Shown: positions 44,910 to 52,475, numbered from the stretch's first letter. The stretch: DNA of 64,000 nt from Halomonas litopenaei (GCF_003045775.1 NZ_PXNS01000009.1:124001-188000), one strand, 5' to 3'. Notes: generated from the sequence alone by a model not told the origin. Made by a program: numbers and translations.

Positions 44910-44937
44910 AGGGTAACACCAACCGGCCACTTGTCAA
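44910..44937 (-). promoter_or_regulatory. Putative late promoter, pR'-like
   Basis: On the minus strand TTGACA and TACCCT are 16 bp apart. The -35 box overlaps the end of the Q-like gene. No other promoter for the long late operon is evident. Confidence 0.6.
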
Positions 44938-45473
44938 GCAGCTGATCGTACTTCTTGCTGAGCGATCCAGTTCCTAAGCGTGGTGCGAGCCCGTCGGGCG
45001 CACTTCTGAAGCGCCTCGACGCTCTCATACGGCCTTACTCCCTCTGCCATACCCAGGCTCCTCAGCAACAGGGCCTGGCGTTGCACCATTTGGCTTGCCG
45101 TCACCTTCCACTCTGACTCCCCGGCCTTCTCGGGCCGGATGCGTGCTGCTTGGAGCATCATGGCGGCTGCCTGTCGTCGGGGAAGGCGGTCAAGCATGAA
45201 GGCGCAGGCGCGGTGCCATTCGCTGTCCGGGTGGTAGCGCTGGGCAGCCAGCATCGCCTGATCGCTACGGCCGCCACCGCCCGGCACCTCGCCAGCCAGG
45301 GCGGTGACCGAGAAGGGCTGGAACCCCGGGTTCTTGTGCCTGCAGTCCAGCTTGAGCTCAAGCATAGTGTCGATCACCCTCGCGAGAGCTGATTGGCACG
45401 CCGCTTCACTTTCGCTGGCCGCCTCGACGACGCGCCACGGATTGCCCACTTTGTTCCAGTCGTCGTATGTCAT
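44934..45473 (-). CDS. Candidate late antiterminator (Q-like by position)
   Basis: Product of 179 residues, basic and helical. Short motifs such as LDRLPRRQAAAMMLQAA and CARRARTTLRNWIAQQ suggest two nucleic-acid-binding helices, but no known Q signature (zinc cysteines of lambda Q or the PF06530 core) is certain. It directly precedes a strong promoter and a terminator ahead of the lysis genes, the place and order of Q in lambdoid phages. Confidence 0.5.
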   Translation of the reverse strand: MTYDDWNKVGNPWRVVEAASESEAACQSALARVIDTMLELKLDCRHKNPGFQPFSVTALAGEVPGGGGRSDQAMLAAQRYHPDSEWHRACAFMLDRLPRRQAAAMMLQAARIRPEKAGESEWKVTASQMVQRQALLLRSLGMAEGVRPYESVEALQKCARRARTTLRNWIAQQEVRSAA

Positions 45474-45643
45474 GCCGCGCTCTCCCGTTTTGCTCGTGCT
45501 TTGGCGTCATTCGCCGTGCTGTGTTCGCTGATGCTTTGAAACCCTCGCCAGAGGGTGTAGCGGTCGACGCCGCCGTGAGTCGTCTTGCAGATCACGAATT
45601 CGCCGCTTTGGATCGAGTAGGCGCTTTTCCGTGACCACTTCAC
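45470..45643 (-). CDS. Hypothetical early-region protein
   Basis: Product of 57 residues from a GTG at 45643; the frame is open up to 45742, so a longer form is possible. The GTG overlaps the stop of a 23-codon mini-frame (45640-45711) that itself starts in the stop of the DUF1064 gene, a chain of overlaps typical of this region. Contains VICKTTHGGVDRYTLWRGF. Function unknown. Confidence 0.45.
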   Translation of the reverse strand: MKWSRKSAYSIQSGEFVICKTTHGGVDRYTLWRGFQSISEHSTANDAKARAKRESAA

Positions 45644-45707
45644 GACCGGCGCCTCGGGTCGTTGTGGTGGTAGCGCCGATCTGGCGGGCGCTCGCTCTGC
45701 TTGTCGC

Positions 45708-46049
45708 TCACTCGAACACCTCCTCGGACCAGCCGCCGCCATCCTTCTTGCGGCGCTTCATGACCGCGATGAACCGGAAGGGGTAGAGGTCGGCGGCAAT
45801 CTTGATCTTTGCCCGGGCATCGTCCCGCCAGAAGCCCTTGACCTCGTGACACTCCATCAGCCCATCAGCTCGCATTACCGCGAAGTCTGGTGAGTAGAAG
45901 GTGTTGTCTGCGAGGCGCAGCTTGAGCCCTTCGAAGCGGTACCAGGCAATCTCGCCGGCGACGCGCTGCTGTTCGAGCAGGGCGGCATAGGCCGCCTCTG
46001 TCTGGTTCATCCTTCCGGCCTTCATGCGGCCCAGGGCTAGATCGCTCAT
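45708..46049 (-). CDS. DUF1064 family nuclease-like protein
   Basis: Product of 113 residues. The PD-(D/E)xK-like core is visible as YSPDFAVMRADGLMECHEVKGFW. DUF1064 proteins occur in phage nin-type regions in place of a Holliday-junction resolvase such as RusA or Rap. It overlaps its upstream neighbour by 4 nt. Confidence 0.75.
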   Translation of the reverse strand: MSDLALGRMKAGRMNQTEAAYAALLEQQRVAGEIAWYRFEGLKLRLADNTFYSPDFAVMRADGLMECHEVKGFWRDDARAKIKIAADLYPFRFIAVMKRRKKDGGGWSEEVFE

Positions 46050-46456
46050 TGCTCCAGCTCCTGGGCGCGCTTGGCGCTTGTGTTGCGCGGTTTCTCGTCG
46101 CAGTAGTCGCTTTCATTCCAATCGCCACTGACCGGTTGAAACTGTCGGTCGTTAAATGCCGCCACCCACCACTCGCCATCATCACTTCTGGCCCAGTGAT
46201 CGAGGCAGGTGCAAGCCGCAAGGTTTCCGTTGGCAATGTGCGCGATGACCTCCACCAGCATTCCGTCGCGTTCGATGTGCTCCTGCGGAACGCCTTCATG
46301 CGTGGTAAGCACAAGACGGCAACGGCTCCCGACCGGAGGCAACGTCAGGCTTTCGTTGTCCCACAAGAGCCCTTCCTTGCTGATACTCTTGGGCCATATG
46401 GACCGTCTTTGACCTTCCTCATGGCGGATCAGGGCGTTGTCGATATGGTCAGTCAC
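46046..46456 (-). CDS. Hypothetical early-region protein
   Basis: Product of 136 residues. Central CTCLDHWARSDDGEWWVAAFNDRQF and a preceding beta-rich part (GSRCRLVLTTHEG). No catalytic motif recognised. Start and stop overlap the neighbours by 4 nt, so it belongs to the early operon. Confidence 0.55.
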   Translation of the reverse strand: MTDHIDNALIRHEEGQRRSIWPKSISKEGLLWDNESLTLPPVGSRCRLVLTTHEGVPQEHIERDGMLVEVIAHIANGNLAACTCLDHWARSDDGEWWVAAFNDRQFQPVSGDWNESDYCDEKPRNTSAKRAQELEQ

Positions 46457-46680
46457 TTGGCATCCCTCCGGCGCATGGTCTCTTCGATGTTGAGAACGCG
46501 GTCGTGGTTTACGATTGCCCGCGCGCGACTCCCTGTGGCGATACGCCGTATGTAGCCGTAGGGGCTATCTTTTCCTGTCTCCCAGATACAGTGCGACGTG
46601 GTGCCTACAATCCATGCCAGGTCCACTTGGCTGGCTATTGAGATGCCTTGCCGGGCCAGTTTTTTAACGATGTCAGCCAT
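46453..46680 (-). CDS. Hypothetical early-region protein
   Basis: Product of 75 residues from the ATG at 46680. First half is helical (MADIVKKLARQGISIASQVDLAW), second half basic (RRIATGSRARAIVNHDRVL). It overlaps the end of the DUF968-like gene by 8 nt. Confidence 0.5.
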   Translation of the reverse strand: MADIVKKLARQGISIASQVDLAWIVGTTSHCIWETGKDSPYGYIRRIATGSRARAIVNHDRVLNIEETMRRRDAK

Positions 46681-47110
46681 GGGCATCCTCCTTGGCGGCG
46701 ATGAACTCGAGGGCGTCAGCCAGGTCGCCGACGATGGGATCGTCTGTGAAGTGGTCGAGGCCACGGTTGATGGTGTCGGTCAGCCACCCTGGCTGTCGGG
46801 TCTGCATCTCAGGGCTGGCATGGATCGCCTGATGGCACTCCCGGCAGACGGGCATAGCGAAGCTGTCCGGGGCTGTGGTGCCCATGCCAGACAGGCCCCA
46901 GTGAAGGCCGACCACGTGATGGGCGTCAGTGGCGCAGCCACCGCACGCACAGCAGGGCAGGGACCGGACGAACGCCAGGTAACGCTCACTGCGCCACCGG
47001 GCGTCGCTCGACGCCTTCTGTGCTGTCTTGCGGCGCTTCTGCATAGGATTACGGGCCATCGGCGCCCGGTTGCGAAGCGGTGTCTTCCGCTGGAGGGCTG
47101 ATCTCCTCAC
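46673..47110 (-). CDS. DUF968/HNH-like phage nuclease
   Basis: Product of 145 residues starting at a GTG (47110) with a strong GGAGGG 5 nt upstream; the downstream ATG at 47059 lacks a ribosome site. Zinc-type cysteines and histidines: CCACGG, ATDAHHVVG, MPVCRECHQAIH. This is the HNH-related fold found in the nin region of many lambdoid phages (Rap/NinG-like position). Confidence 0.75.
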   Translation of the reverse strand: MRRSALQRKTPLRNRAPMARNPMQKRRKTAQKASSDARWRSERYLAFVRSLPCCACGGCATDAHHVVGLHWGLSGMGTTAPDSFAMPVCRECHQAIHASPEMQTRQPGWLTDTINRGLDHFTDDPIVGDLADALEFIAAKEDAHG

Positions 47111-47256
47111 GAATCCCTCCTGTCGATCTGCTCGAGAAAGCTGCGCATCTCCCCGCGGGCCCGGCGCTTCTCCTCGCGCTGCGCCCATGCCAGGGCGGCA
47201 CAGGCGCCGAGGCAGGACACGATGGCGAAGGCGAATAGGGCGAATGTCGGGTTCAT
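47107..47256 (-). CDS. Small membrane protein of the early operon
   Basis: Product of 49 residues. One N-terminal hydrophobic segment (TFALFAFAIVSCLGACAALAW), then a basic helix. GGGAGGC precedes the ATG at 47256, and its stop overlaps the GTG start of the nuclease gene (GTGA), which supports both starts. Confidence 0.6.
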   Translation of the reverse strand: MNPTFALFAFAIVSCLGACAALAWAQREEKRRARGEMRSFLEQIDRRDS

Positions 47257-47711
47257 GCGGCCTCCCCAAATTCTCTGGCAAGCTCCATGTATTCGCTGTC
47301 GAACGGATGGGTAAGAGGGATGCCGTACTCCGCTGCCCAGGCGTCAATCTTGGTCATGAACTGGTGCATCTCACCTGCGTCCAGATCACTTGTCTTGCGC
47401 AGTTCGTAGCGCTTCTCGATGACGCCGGTGCGCAGGTCGATGTCGCTGACCTCCTCGTGTCCGAGAAACGTGCGCTTTAGGTTTCGCTTCACTGCGTCCT
47501 TGGTCATTGCTGAGCCGTCGGCGAATGAGGCCTTACCCTTGGCAACGAAGAAGCCTGCAATCTCCTCGCACCACTTGTGGAATAGGGCATTCTGCGGGAG
47601 CGACCGGCGCGTGCCGGTCAGCTTTACGTTGCACGGGAACCCCCTCTCTTGGAGGGCGCACTTGAGCCGCGAGAGGTCGGCAATGCCGTTCAGCCGGATG
47701 TTGATGCTCAT
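47253..47711 (-). CDS. NinB-like recombination protein
   Basis: Product of 152 residues from the ATG at 47711. The motif TRRSLPQNALFHKWCEEIA near residue 34 and the C-terminal MHQFMTKIDAWAAEYGIPLT are the hallmarks of the NinB family, single-stranded-DNA-binding accessory proteins of lambdoid recombination. Position between replication and Q-like genes matches the lambda nin region. Confidence 0.7.
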   Translation of the reverse strand: MSINIRLNGIADLSRLKCALQERGFPCNVKLTGTRRSLPQNALFHKWCEEIAGFFVAKGKASFADGSAMTKDAVKRNLKRTFLGHEEVSDIDLRTGVIEKRYELRKTSDLDAGEMHQFMTKIDAWAAEYGIPLTHPFDSEYMELAREFGEAA

Positions 47712-47791
47712 CCCTTGCCTCCCGCGATCACTGCCAGGGTGAGAACGCCCAGGGAGGCCCCAATGAACAGGCCGATCAGAAATAGGGTCAT
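47708..47791 (-). CDS. 27-residue single-span membrane peptide
   Basis: Nearly the whole product is one hydrophobic helix (LFLIGLFIGASLGVLTLAV). Start and stop both overlap the flanking genes in ATGA arrangements (47788-47791 and 47708-47711), which supports real translation. Function unknown. Confidence 0.5.
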   Translation of the reverse strand: MTLFLIGLFIGASLGVLTLAVIAGGKG

Positions 47792-48018
47792 ACCACCTCC
47801 TCGCGGTACGCTTTGTCGTAGCTCCAGGAGGGCGTGATGATCTCCAGGGCGCTTTGAGGGCGTCCCTTGACGCGACGGACACGAAACTTGCCCTCTCCGC
47901 ATGAGAAAACGCCGTAGCGCCTCCCGCTGATCTCGGCACGGTTCACAGCCATGTGCACGGCGTGCGCTGGGCAGTCAGTCATGGTTGATCGGTAGTTGCA
48001 CTTGATGGCGGCGTTCAT
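47788..48018 (-). CDS. Hypothetical early-region protein
   Basis: Product of 76 residues from the ATG at 48018. Basic and beta-rich (GVFSCGEGKFRVRRVKGRP), possibly nucleic-acid binding. Overlaps neighbours on both sides by 4 nt. Confidence 0.55.
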   Translation of the reverse strand: MNAAIKCNYRSTMTDCPAHAVHMAVNRAEISGRRYGVFSCGEGKFRVRRVKGRPQSALEIITPSWSYDKAYREEVV

Positions 48019-48578
48019 GCGGCGGCCCTCCTGCGCATACTCATGATCAGGGAGCGGCGGCGCTTGGCGTTCTCCCTGGCCCAACGGCGGTAGTTAGGGC
48101 CCAGCACGCCGATCTGCTTGTGGACCCACGAATTGCTGACCTCGTAGCCGATGGCATTGAGGTAGGCGGTGCACTCCGAGCAGTTCATGCCCTTGAAGTC
48201 GATGCAGTCGCCCAGGATGTCGTGGATCTCGGCCACCAGGGCTGCGTCTTTCCGGCGAAAGGCCCCGGCCCGCTCTGGGTTGCACAGCCCCATGTCGGCG
48301 GCCTTGCCCCGTACCGAAATGCGTGAGCGCCCCAGCTTGTCGGCTGCCTGCTGGTAGGTAGCGCCGCTGGCAATGATCTGCTCGAGCCTGTCCAGCTCCT
48401 GGCGTGTCCAGGGTTGGCGGGGGCCGGCCTGGCGAGCCAGGCCCAAGTCCCACGCCTTGTGGTTGACAGAGCTCTTGGTCCGGCCAAGCTCCTCGGCGAT
48501 GGCTCGGTGGGTAACGCCTTCGGCCAGGCGCTGGCGAAGGGTGGTCAACTCGGCCTCGGTCCAGATGCGCCCGCTCAT
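48015..48578 (-). CDS. DNA-binding protein with two SANT/Myb-like repeats
   Basis: Product of 187 residues. Two similar helix-turn-helix units: residues about 5-48 (WTEAELTTLRQRLAEG, HRAIAEELGRTKSSVNHKA) and 56-98 (WTRQELDRLEQIIASG, YQQAADKLGRSRISVRGKA). A Cys-containing segment (MNCSECTAYLNAIG) and a basic C-terminus follow. Another HTH protein with a similar C-terminal basic tail is encoded at 57856. Regulatory role inferred. Confidence 0.65.
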   Translation of the reverse strand: MSGRIWTEAELTTLRQRLAEGVTHRAIAEELGRTKSSVNHKAWDLGLARQAGPRQPWTRQELDRLEQIIASGATYQQAADKLGRSRISVRGKAADMGLCNPERAGAFRRKDAALVAEIHDILGDCIDFKGMNCSECTAYLNAIGYEVSNSWVHKQIGVLGPNYRRWARENAKRRRSLIMSMRRRAAA

Positions 48579-49369
48579 GCATCACCCCCTTCGGCGAGAA
48601 TCCCTTTGATTCGAGCGATGGTTTCTTCGGTGCTCTTCGGCGGCTCTTCGCCACGGGTTCGCCAGAAATCCTCCGCCTCCTGCTGAGCCTTTCGCTCACT
48701 GGCCTCTTGGGCCTTGCGGATATCGCTTTTCATCTCATCGCTTTCGAGAAGGGCTATCCGGTCATCCAGCTCGCCGCCTTCGAGGAGTCGATTGCACAGC
48801 GCCTCGTACTCGGCAAAGAACACCTTGCGCAGCCGGTATCGCTCGCCTTCGCTGGAGCAGTGGCGAAGATCCCAGGAGCCGGTGGCAGTGGTGGCGTCCA
48901 TGACGGCCTGGTGGCTCCAGTGGTGCTCCATAATCCGGCCTGCATAGGTGCAAGCCTCGCGGAAGGCGATCTCGGGTTCCGGCAGCCCGAAGTCTTTCAG
49001 GCTCGGTTTGAAGATTCGGCAGAGCTCAGCGATGGATGGCGGCCAGTTCCCGCCCTCGAGCTTGATTTCTTCAATGGCCATGTCGAGCGATTCCATCGTC
49101 GGCAGTGATGACCACCTCGCCATCGAAAATCCGAGCTCCCGCTTGGCCAGTTGAAGCATCTCGTTCGTCGAGAACGACATCCGCCAGGTCCTCGGAAAAA
49201 TCGCCTCCAGCCGAGTAAACGCCCGGTTCACCAGCGCCTGAATCTCCTCCTTGCGCTCCTCCTTCGTCGAACAGGCCTTCCGCCCAGGAGGTGTCGTAGG
49301 GGTCTGCGAGGCTCGCTGCGACACGATCCTGCTCTGCGCGACGGTTGCCAGCTGAGATGCGGTTTTCAT
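48575..49369 (-). CDS. P: Replication protein P (helicase loader)
   Basis: Product of 264 residues (lambda P 233). The family region FTRLEAIFPRTWRMSF to WPPSIAELCRIFKP lies at residues about 50-120. P proteins bring the host DnaB helicase to the O-bound origin. AAGGAG stands just before the ATG at 49369. The first 299 nt overlap the 3' end of gene O in another frame, unusually long for an O-P junction. Confidence 0.8.
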   Translation of the reverse strand: MKTASQLATVAQSRIVSQRASQTPTTPPGRKACSTKEERKEEIQALVNRAFTRLEAIFPRTWRMSFSTNEMLQLAKRELGFSMARWSSLPTMESLDMAIEEIKLEGGNWPPSIAELCRIFKPSLKDFGLPEPEIAFREACTYAGRIMEHHWSHQAVMDATTATGSWDLRHCSSEGERYRLRKVFFAEYEALCNRLLEGGELDDRIALLESDEMKSDIRKAQEASERKAQQEAEDFWRTRGEEPPKSTEETIARIKGILAEGGDA

Positions 49370-50186
49370 GACGAGACTCCTTGAGCTTCTTGACCTGGAT
49401 TTCGAGCTGATCCCACTTGGCGCGCAGCTTGGCGGGGCTGAGGATGACGACTGACCAGAACTGGTGTTGGGCAGTCCAGGTGATCAGGAAACGGATTTGT
49501 TCGACGGTGCGCTCGTCACGGGTTCGCATCAGGCGAAACTCGTTTGCCCAGGAGCTCATGTTCGGACGCTTGGGGTTGGTCAGGTCGGCACTGATGGCGG
49601 CGAACATTTGCTCGGCCATCTCGTGGTCAACGGGGTCACCCCATTTCTTCGGCGAGGATTTCTTCGAGGACTTTCTAGAACCTTTAGGTTCTAGAGTGTC
49701 TGTAGTGTCTGTATTTGTGTCCCCATCTTGGGGGCGTTTTTCGTCCCCATTTTGGGGTCGGAGTCCCCAAGTTGGATCATGCTTCCGTTTTGGGGACACC
49801 CGAGACTTTTGAGCCGAGAAATCCCACTCGCTGATGCGGGTATTGATGCCGATCGGTGCCTGCGAGCCGCCATCGCGACGAAGAACCTTCTTGGCCAACA
49901 GGCCGTTCACGGTTTCGCTGCAACGCTTGGTCGTCAGGCCGGTCATCTTGGCCAGTACGCTTTGCGAGAGGCGTGCTGAGGAGCGATCCCACCCGAAGGT
50001 GGCTCGCTCTACTGCACGGACGACACGGGCCTCTCTACTCGTCAATGGCGCCTTGCAAAGCGCCTCGACGATAGCGTTGGCAGTACGGACATATCCGTCT
50101 TCCAACTGTGCCCCCTTGCTTTCAGGCTCGGGTACTTCCCGGGCCTCGAAACGCTCGTGGTCGGAGATACGGGCCAGATTGCTCAT
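49071..50186 (-). CDS. O: Replication initiator protein O
   Basis: Product of 371 residues from the ATG at 50186. Residues about 25-120 are the phage O N-terminal winged-helix domain (LEDGYVRTANAIVEALCK, TSREARVVRAVERATFGW) that binds origin iterons. A low-complexity linker (residues about 130-170) is encoded by the iteron DNA. The middle part probably contacts P. The last 98 residues are acidic, Gly-rich and overlap gene P. Confidence 0.85.
   Translation of the reverse strand: MSNLARISDHERFEAREVPEPESKGAQLEDGYVRTANAIVEALCKAPLTSREARVVRAVERATFGWDRSSARLSQSVLAKMTGLTTKRCSETVNGLLAKKVLRRDGGSQAPIGINTRISEWDFSAQKSRVSPKRKHDPTWGLRPQNGDEKRPQDGDTNTDTTDTLEPKGSRKSSKKSSPKKWGDPVDHEMAEQMFAAISADLTNPKRPNMSSWANEFRLMRTRDERTVEQIRFLITWTAQHQFWSVVILSPAKLRAKWDQLEIQVKKLKESRHENRISAGNRRAEQDRVAASLADPYDTSWAEGLFDEGGAQGGDSGAGEPGVYSAGGDFSEDLADVVLDERDASTGQAGARIFDGEVVITADDGIARHGH
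49720..49797. other. ori: Putative phage replication origin with iterons inside gene O
   Basis: Four iteron-like sites share TCCCCA...TTGGGG symmetry: 49720-49733, 49744-49757, 49764-49775 and 49787-49797 (last one inverted). They lie between the DNA-binding and C-terminal parts of O, as in lambda. An AT-richer segment flanks them on the lower-coordinate side (49670-49718). Confidence 0.7.
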
Positions 50187-50878
50187 GCCACGTCCTCCAG
50201 CTTGTGCTGAGCCCACAGGCCGGCAATCCAGTTGACGCCCTTGGGTGTGAATTTGGCCTGGCTGTAGGAGTGCCCGCCGTCCTCGGTGACGCCGGTCTTA
50301 ACGACGAAGCGGTCAGCGTCGATGTGCTGCTGGTACGGCATCCACTCGCCGCCCAAGCGGTACATGACACGGCTGTCTTGCAGGAAGGCGCGGAACTCGC
50401 GCTCGTTGGCCTGGAGCAGCTTGGCGACCTGGCGGAATCCCTTGTTGCCGGAGTCGGCGGAGACGTAGCGCTCTACGAACTCGACGGCAGGCTTGGCGTG
50501 CTCAAGGGCGGCCTCAGCGCGCAGCTTGCTCTCAACCTCATCGGCCCAGGCACGGGCGGCTTCGACAGGGTTGGTGAAGTCGGGCAGGGCAGGCTTGGCC
50601 TCCTGCTGCTCGAGTTGCTGCCACCGGTCTACAACAGCGGCGGTGAACTCCGGGGAGAGGCGAGCAACCAGCACCAGGGAGTCACGCTTGTTGAACCGGT
50701 ACTCCTGATAGGTATTGCCACGGTGCTCGTAGTCGAACGTCGCCAGTGGCGAGGTTAAAATCTGATCAGCGGCCAGGCGCTCGGCTGACTTCCGGACGGC
50801 GTCGTGGCGACTTCCGGTCAGTTCCGCGATCTCGCGGCTCGACATGGTGGGCTTGCTGGTTTCGATGATGTCGTTCAT
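50183..50878 (-). CDS. Phage antirepressor with Rha N-terminal and KilAC C-terminal domains
   Basis: Product of 231 residues. N-terminal Rha-type region (MSSREIAELTGSRHDAVRKSAERL) and C-terminal KilAC domain (FRQVAKLLQANEREFRAFL to FTPKGVNWIAGLW). Proteins of this build interfere with repressors or regulate phage development. It lies between CII-family and O genes in the rightward early operon. It overlaps O by 4 nt. Confidence 0.85.
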   Translation of the reverse strand: MNDIIETSKPTMSSREIAELTGSRHDAVRKSAERLAADQILTSPLATFDYEHRGNTYQEYRFNKRDSLVLVARLSPEFTAAVVDRWQQLEQQEAKPALPDFTNPVEAARAWADEVESKLRAEAALEHAKPAVEFVERYVSADSGNKGFRQVAKLLQANEREFRAFLQDSRVMYRLGGEWMPYQQHIDADRFVVKTGVTEDGGHSYSQAKFTPKGVNWIAGLWAQHKLEDVA

Positions 50879-50902
50879 ACTTTGATCACCTTTTGAAGTA
50901 GT

Positions 50903-50937
50903 GAAGCCCCGTTCTGGTTGGTCGCCGGCGGGGCTTC
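50903..50937 (-). other. Hairpin between CII-family and antirepressor genes
   Basis: GAAGCCCC and GGGGCTTC enclose a 19-nt loop. No T-run follows on either strand, so a role in termination is doubtful; it could be an antitermination or mRNA stability element. Confidence 0.4.
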
Positions 50938-50944
50938 GTTGCGT

Positions 50945-51391
50945 TTAGGCCTTGGCCAGTCTCGGCTCGGCCATTTCCTCCAGCTCCGCCTCAAGCGAGG
51001 TCAGGGCGTCAATCTCAGCGCGCACCGCCTTGCGGATCTCTTTGCGCTCCTGAGCACTGATTCGGTTATCTGCCAGCGCGTCACGCACTGTTTGCGCCAC
51101 TGTCCCGGCTGCGACCTGATGGTTGATCACCAGATCAAACAGGGTGGCGTCGTCGTCTCGTGCGCCTTTCTGAATCGCCACCATCCCCATCTGATCGAGA
51201 AGCGGCTGCACCAGGCGTGCATCGCGAGCAAAGCGGATCAGCTGGAAGTACTTGCTCAGGGATAGCGGCCGCCCGTTGTTCGGGTTGAGCTGTGCGGACA
51301 GGCAGTTGTAGGTCATCCCCAAATCCCCAGCGAGGCGCTCTAGCCCGTATTCCTTTGCCACTTCCTGAATCGATGCTGTGAATTTATCCAT
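50945..51391 (-). CDS. Phage regulatory protein, CII (PF06892) family
   Basis: Product of 148 residues from the ATG at 51391. The region EYGLERLAGDLGMTYNCLSAQLNP is the typical DNA-binding helix-turn-helix of this family, followed by GRPLSLSKYFQLIRF and a helical C-terminal part. It probably regulates lysogeny-related promoters. Second gene of the pR transcript after cro. Confidence 0.8.
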   Translation of the reverse strand: MDKFTASIQEVAKEYGLERLAGDLGMTYNCLSAQLNPNNGRPLSLSKYFQLIRFARDARLVQPLLDQMGMVAIQKGARDDDATLFDLVINHQVAAGTVAQTVRDALADNRISAQERKEIRKAVRAEIDALTSLEAELEEMAEPRLAKA

Positions 51392-51458
51392 GTGTTGAAC
51401 TCTGCTCTGTTCTCGATCCTGTCGGCGGTGACAGGGCGGGGTTAATCTATGGGTGTGG

Positions 51459-51635
51459 TTAAGCGGCACTGGGCCGGGCCTTCAACTTCCCCTTGCTCAA
51501 CCGCTCAATCTGGTACTGGCGGAGAGTAGGAACGTCCTCACCCCACTGGGTGATCGCTGAGGGGGAAACTCCGATGGCTCGAGCCAGGTCGATCTTCTTG
51601 CCGCCGAAATACTTGATTGCGTCTGCGGTAGTCAT
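51459..51635 (-). CDS. cro: Cro-like repressor
   Basis: Product of 58 residues. Small helix-turn-helix protein (KKIDLARAIGVSPSAITQW) of the Cro/YdaS type. The ATG at 51635 follows AGGAGGTCCCC; upstream in-frame codons lie in the operator region. Divergent to cI with three shared operator-like sites. Confidence 0.85.
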   Translation of the reverse strand: MTTADAIKYFGGKKIDLARAIGVSPSAITQWGEDVPTLRQYQIERLSKGKLKARPSAA

Positions 51636-51655
51636 GGGGACCTCCTGTATGCAGC

Positions 51656-51720
51656 AATTTAAGCATGCTGAAGTGCTTTCCGCAAGCATACTGAAAGGCG
51701 ATGGGTTTAAGCTCGCTAAA
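51656..51720. promoter_or_regulatory. OR-like operator region with pR and pRM
   Basis: Three imperfect palindromes of the form TTTAAGCATGCTGAA are centred near 51665, 51689 and 51713, exactly 24 bp apart. The first overlaps the pR -10 box (TAAATT on the minus strand, -35 TTGCGG 18 bp away) for cro. The third ends one base before the cI start codon. Confidence 0.8.
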
Positions 51721-52419
51721 ATGAACATCAGCGACCGAATCCGTCAGGCCATCGAGCACAGCGGGCAATCCAAGAGCGCGATTGCCAAGCGATGCCAGGT
51801 CAGCCCGTCCGCCGTCACCCAGTGGCTGAGCGGCGAAACCAAGGCGCCAAAAGCCGAGAAGCTGCTGAAGCTCGCTCGCGCTACGGGCGTGTCCTATACC
51901 TGGCTCGTCGAGGGGAAGGGGCTGATGCATGGGCGCCCCAAGGATGAGCTGGAGTTCCATGAAACCGAGATCGTCGAGGACGATGCGCCCTTGGCGTCCG
52001 ACGAGATCGAGATCCCGTTCTTCAGGGAGGTGGAGATGGCTGCCGGAGACGGCCGCACCCAGGTCATTGAAAACCATGGGCAGTACATGAAGTTCAGTCT
52101 GGCGCGCCTGGCTCGAGCCGGTGTCCAGCCCCATAATGCGGCCTGCGCCACGCTTACCGGCACGTCAATGGAACCGGTGATCATGGATGGCTCGCCCATC
52201 GGCATCGATAAAGGCACCACACACATTGTTGATGGCCAGATATACGCCCTGGATCACGGGGGTATGCTGCGAGTGAAGCGACTGTACCGCGCGCCGCTCA
52301 ACCGAATGCGCGTGGTGAGCGACAACCAGATCGAGTATCCAGAAGAGACGTACAGCATCAGCGACCCCGACGCGCCAAAAATCATTGGCCGGGTCTTCTG
52401 GTGGGAAGTCTTCGCATAA
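51721..52419 (+). CDS. cI: CI-type prophage repressor with S24 autoprotease domain
   Basis: Product of 232 residues. N-terminal XRE domain (SKSAIAKRCQVSPSAVTQWL) and C-terminal LexA/CI peptidase: cleavage site Ala-Gly in EMAAGDGR, catalytic serine in GTSMEPV, catalytic lysine in LRVKRLYR. It should maintain lysogeny and be cleaved through RecA on DNA damage. No ribosome site precedes the ATG, which follows an operator directly; a leaderless transcript, as for lambda cI from pRM, is likely. Confidence 0.92.
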   Translation: MNISDRIRQAIEHSGQSKSAIAKRCQVSPSAVTQWLSGETKAPKAEKLLKLARATGVSYTWLVEGKGLMHGRPKDELEFHETEIVEDDAPLASDEIEIPFFREVEMAAGDGRTQVIENHGQYMKFSLARLARAGVQPHNAACATLTGTSMEPVIMDGSPIGIDKGTTHIVDGQIYALDHGGMLRVKRLYRAPLNRMRVVSDNQIEYPEETYSISDPDAPKIIGRVFWWEVFA

Positions 52420-52442
52420 ACCTTTAACAGCACTGAAAATTT

Positions 52443-52466
52443 GCCCGCCCTGAGCGGGCTTTTTTG
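52443..52466 (+). terminator. cI terminator
   Basis: A 6-bp stem GCCCGC / GCGGGC with 5-nt loop is followed by six T, 24 bp after the cI stop. It separates cI from the downstream early operon. Confidence 0.9.
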
Positions 52467-52475
52467 CGCCTTGTG

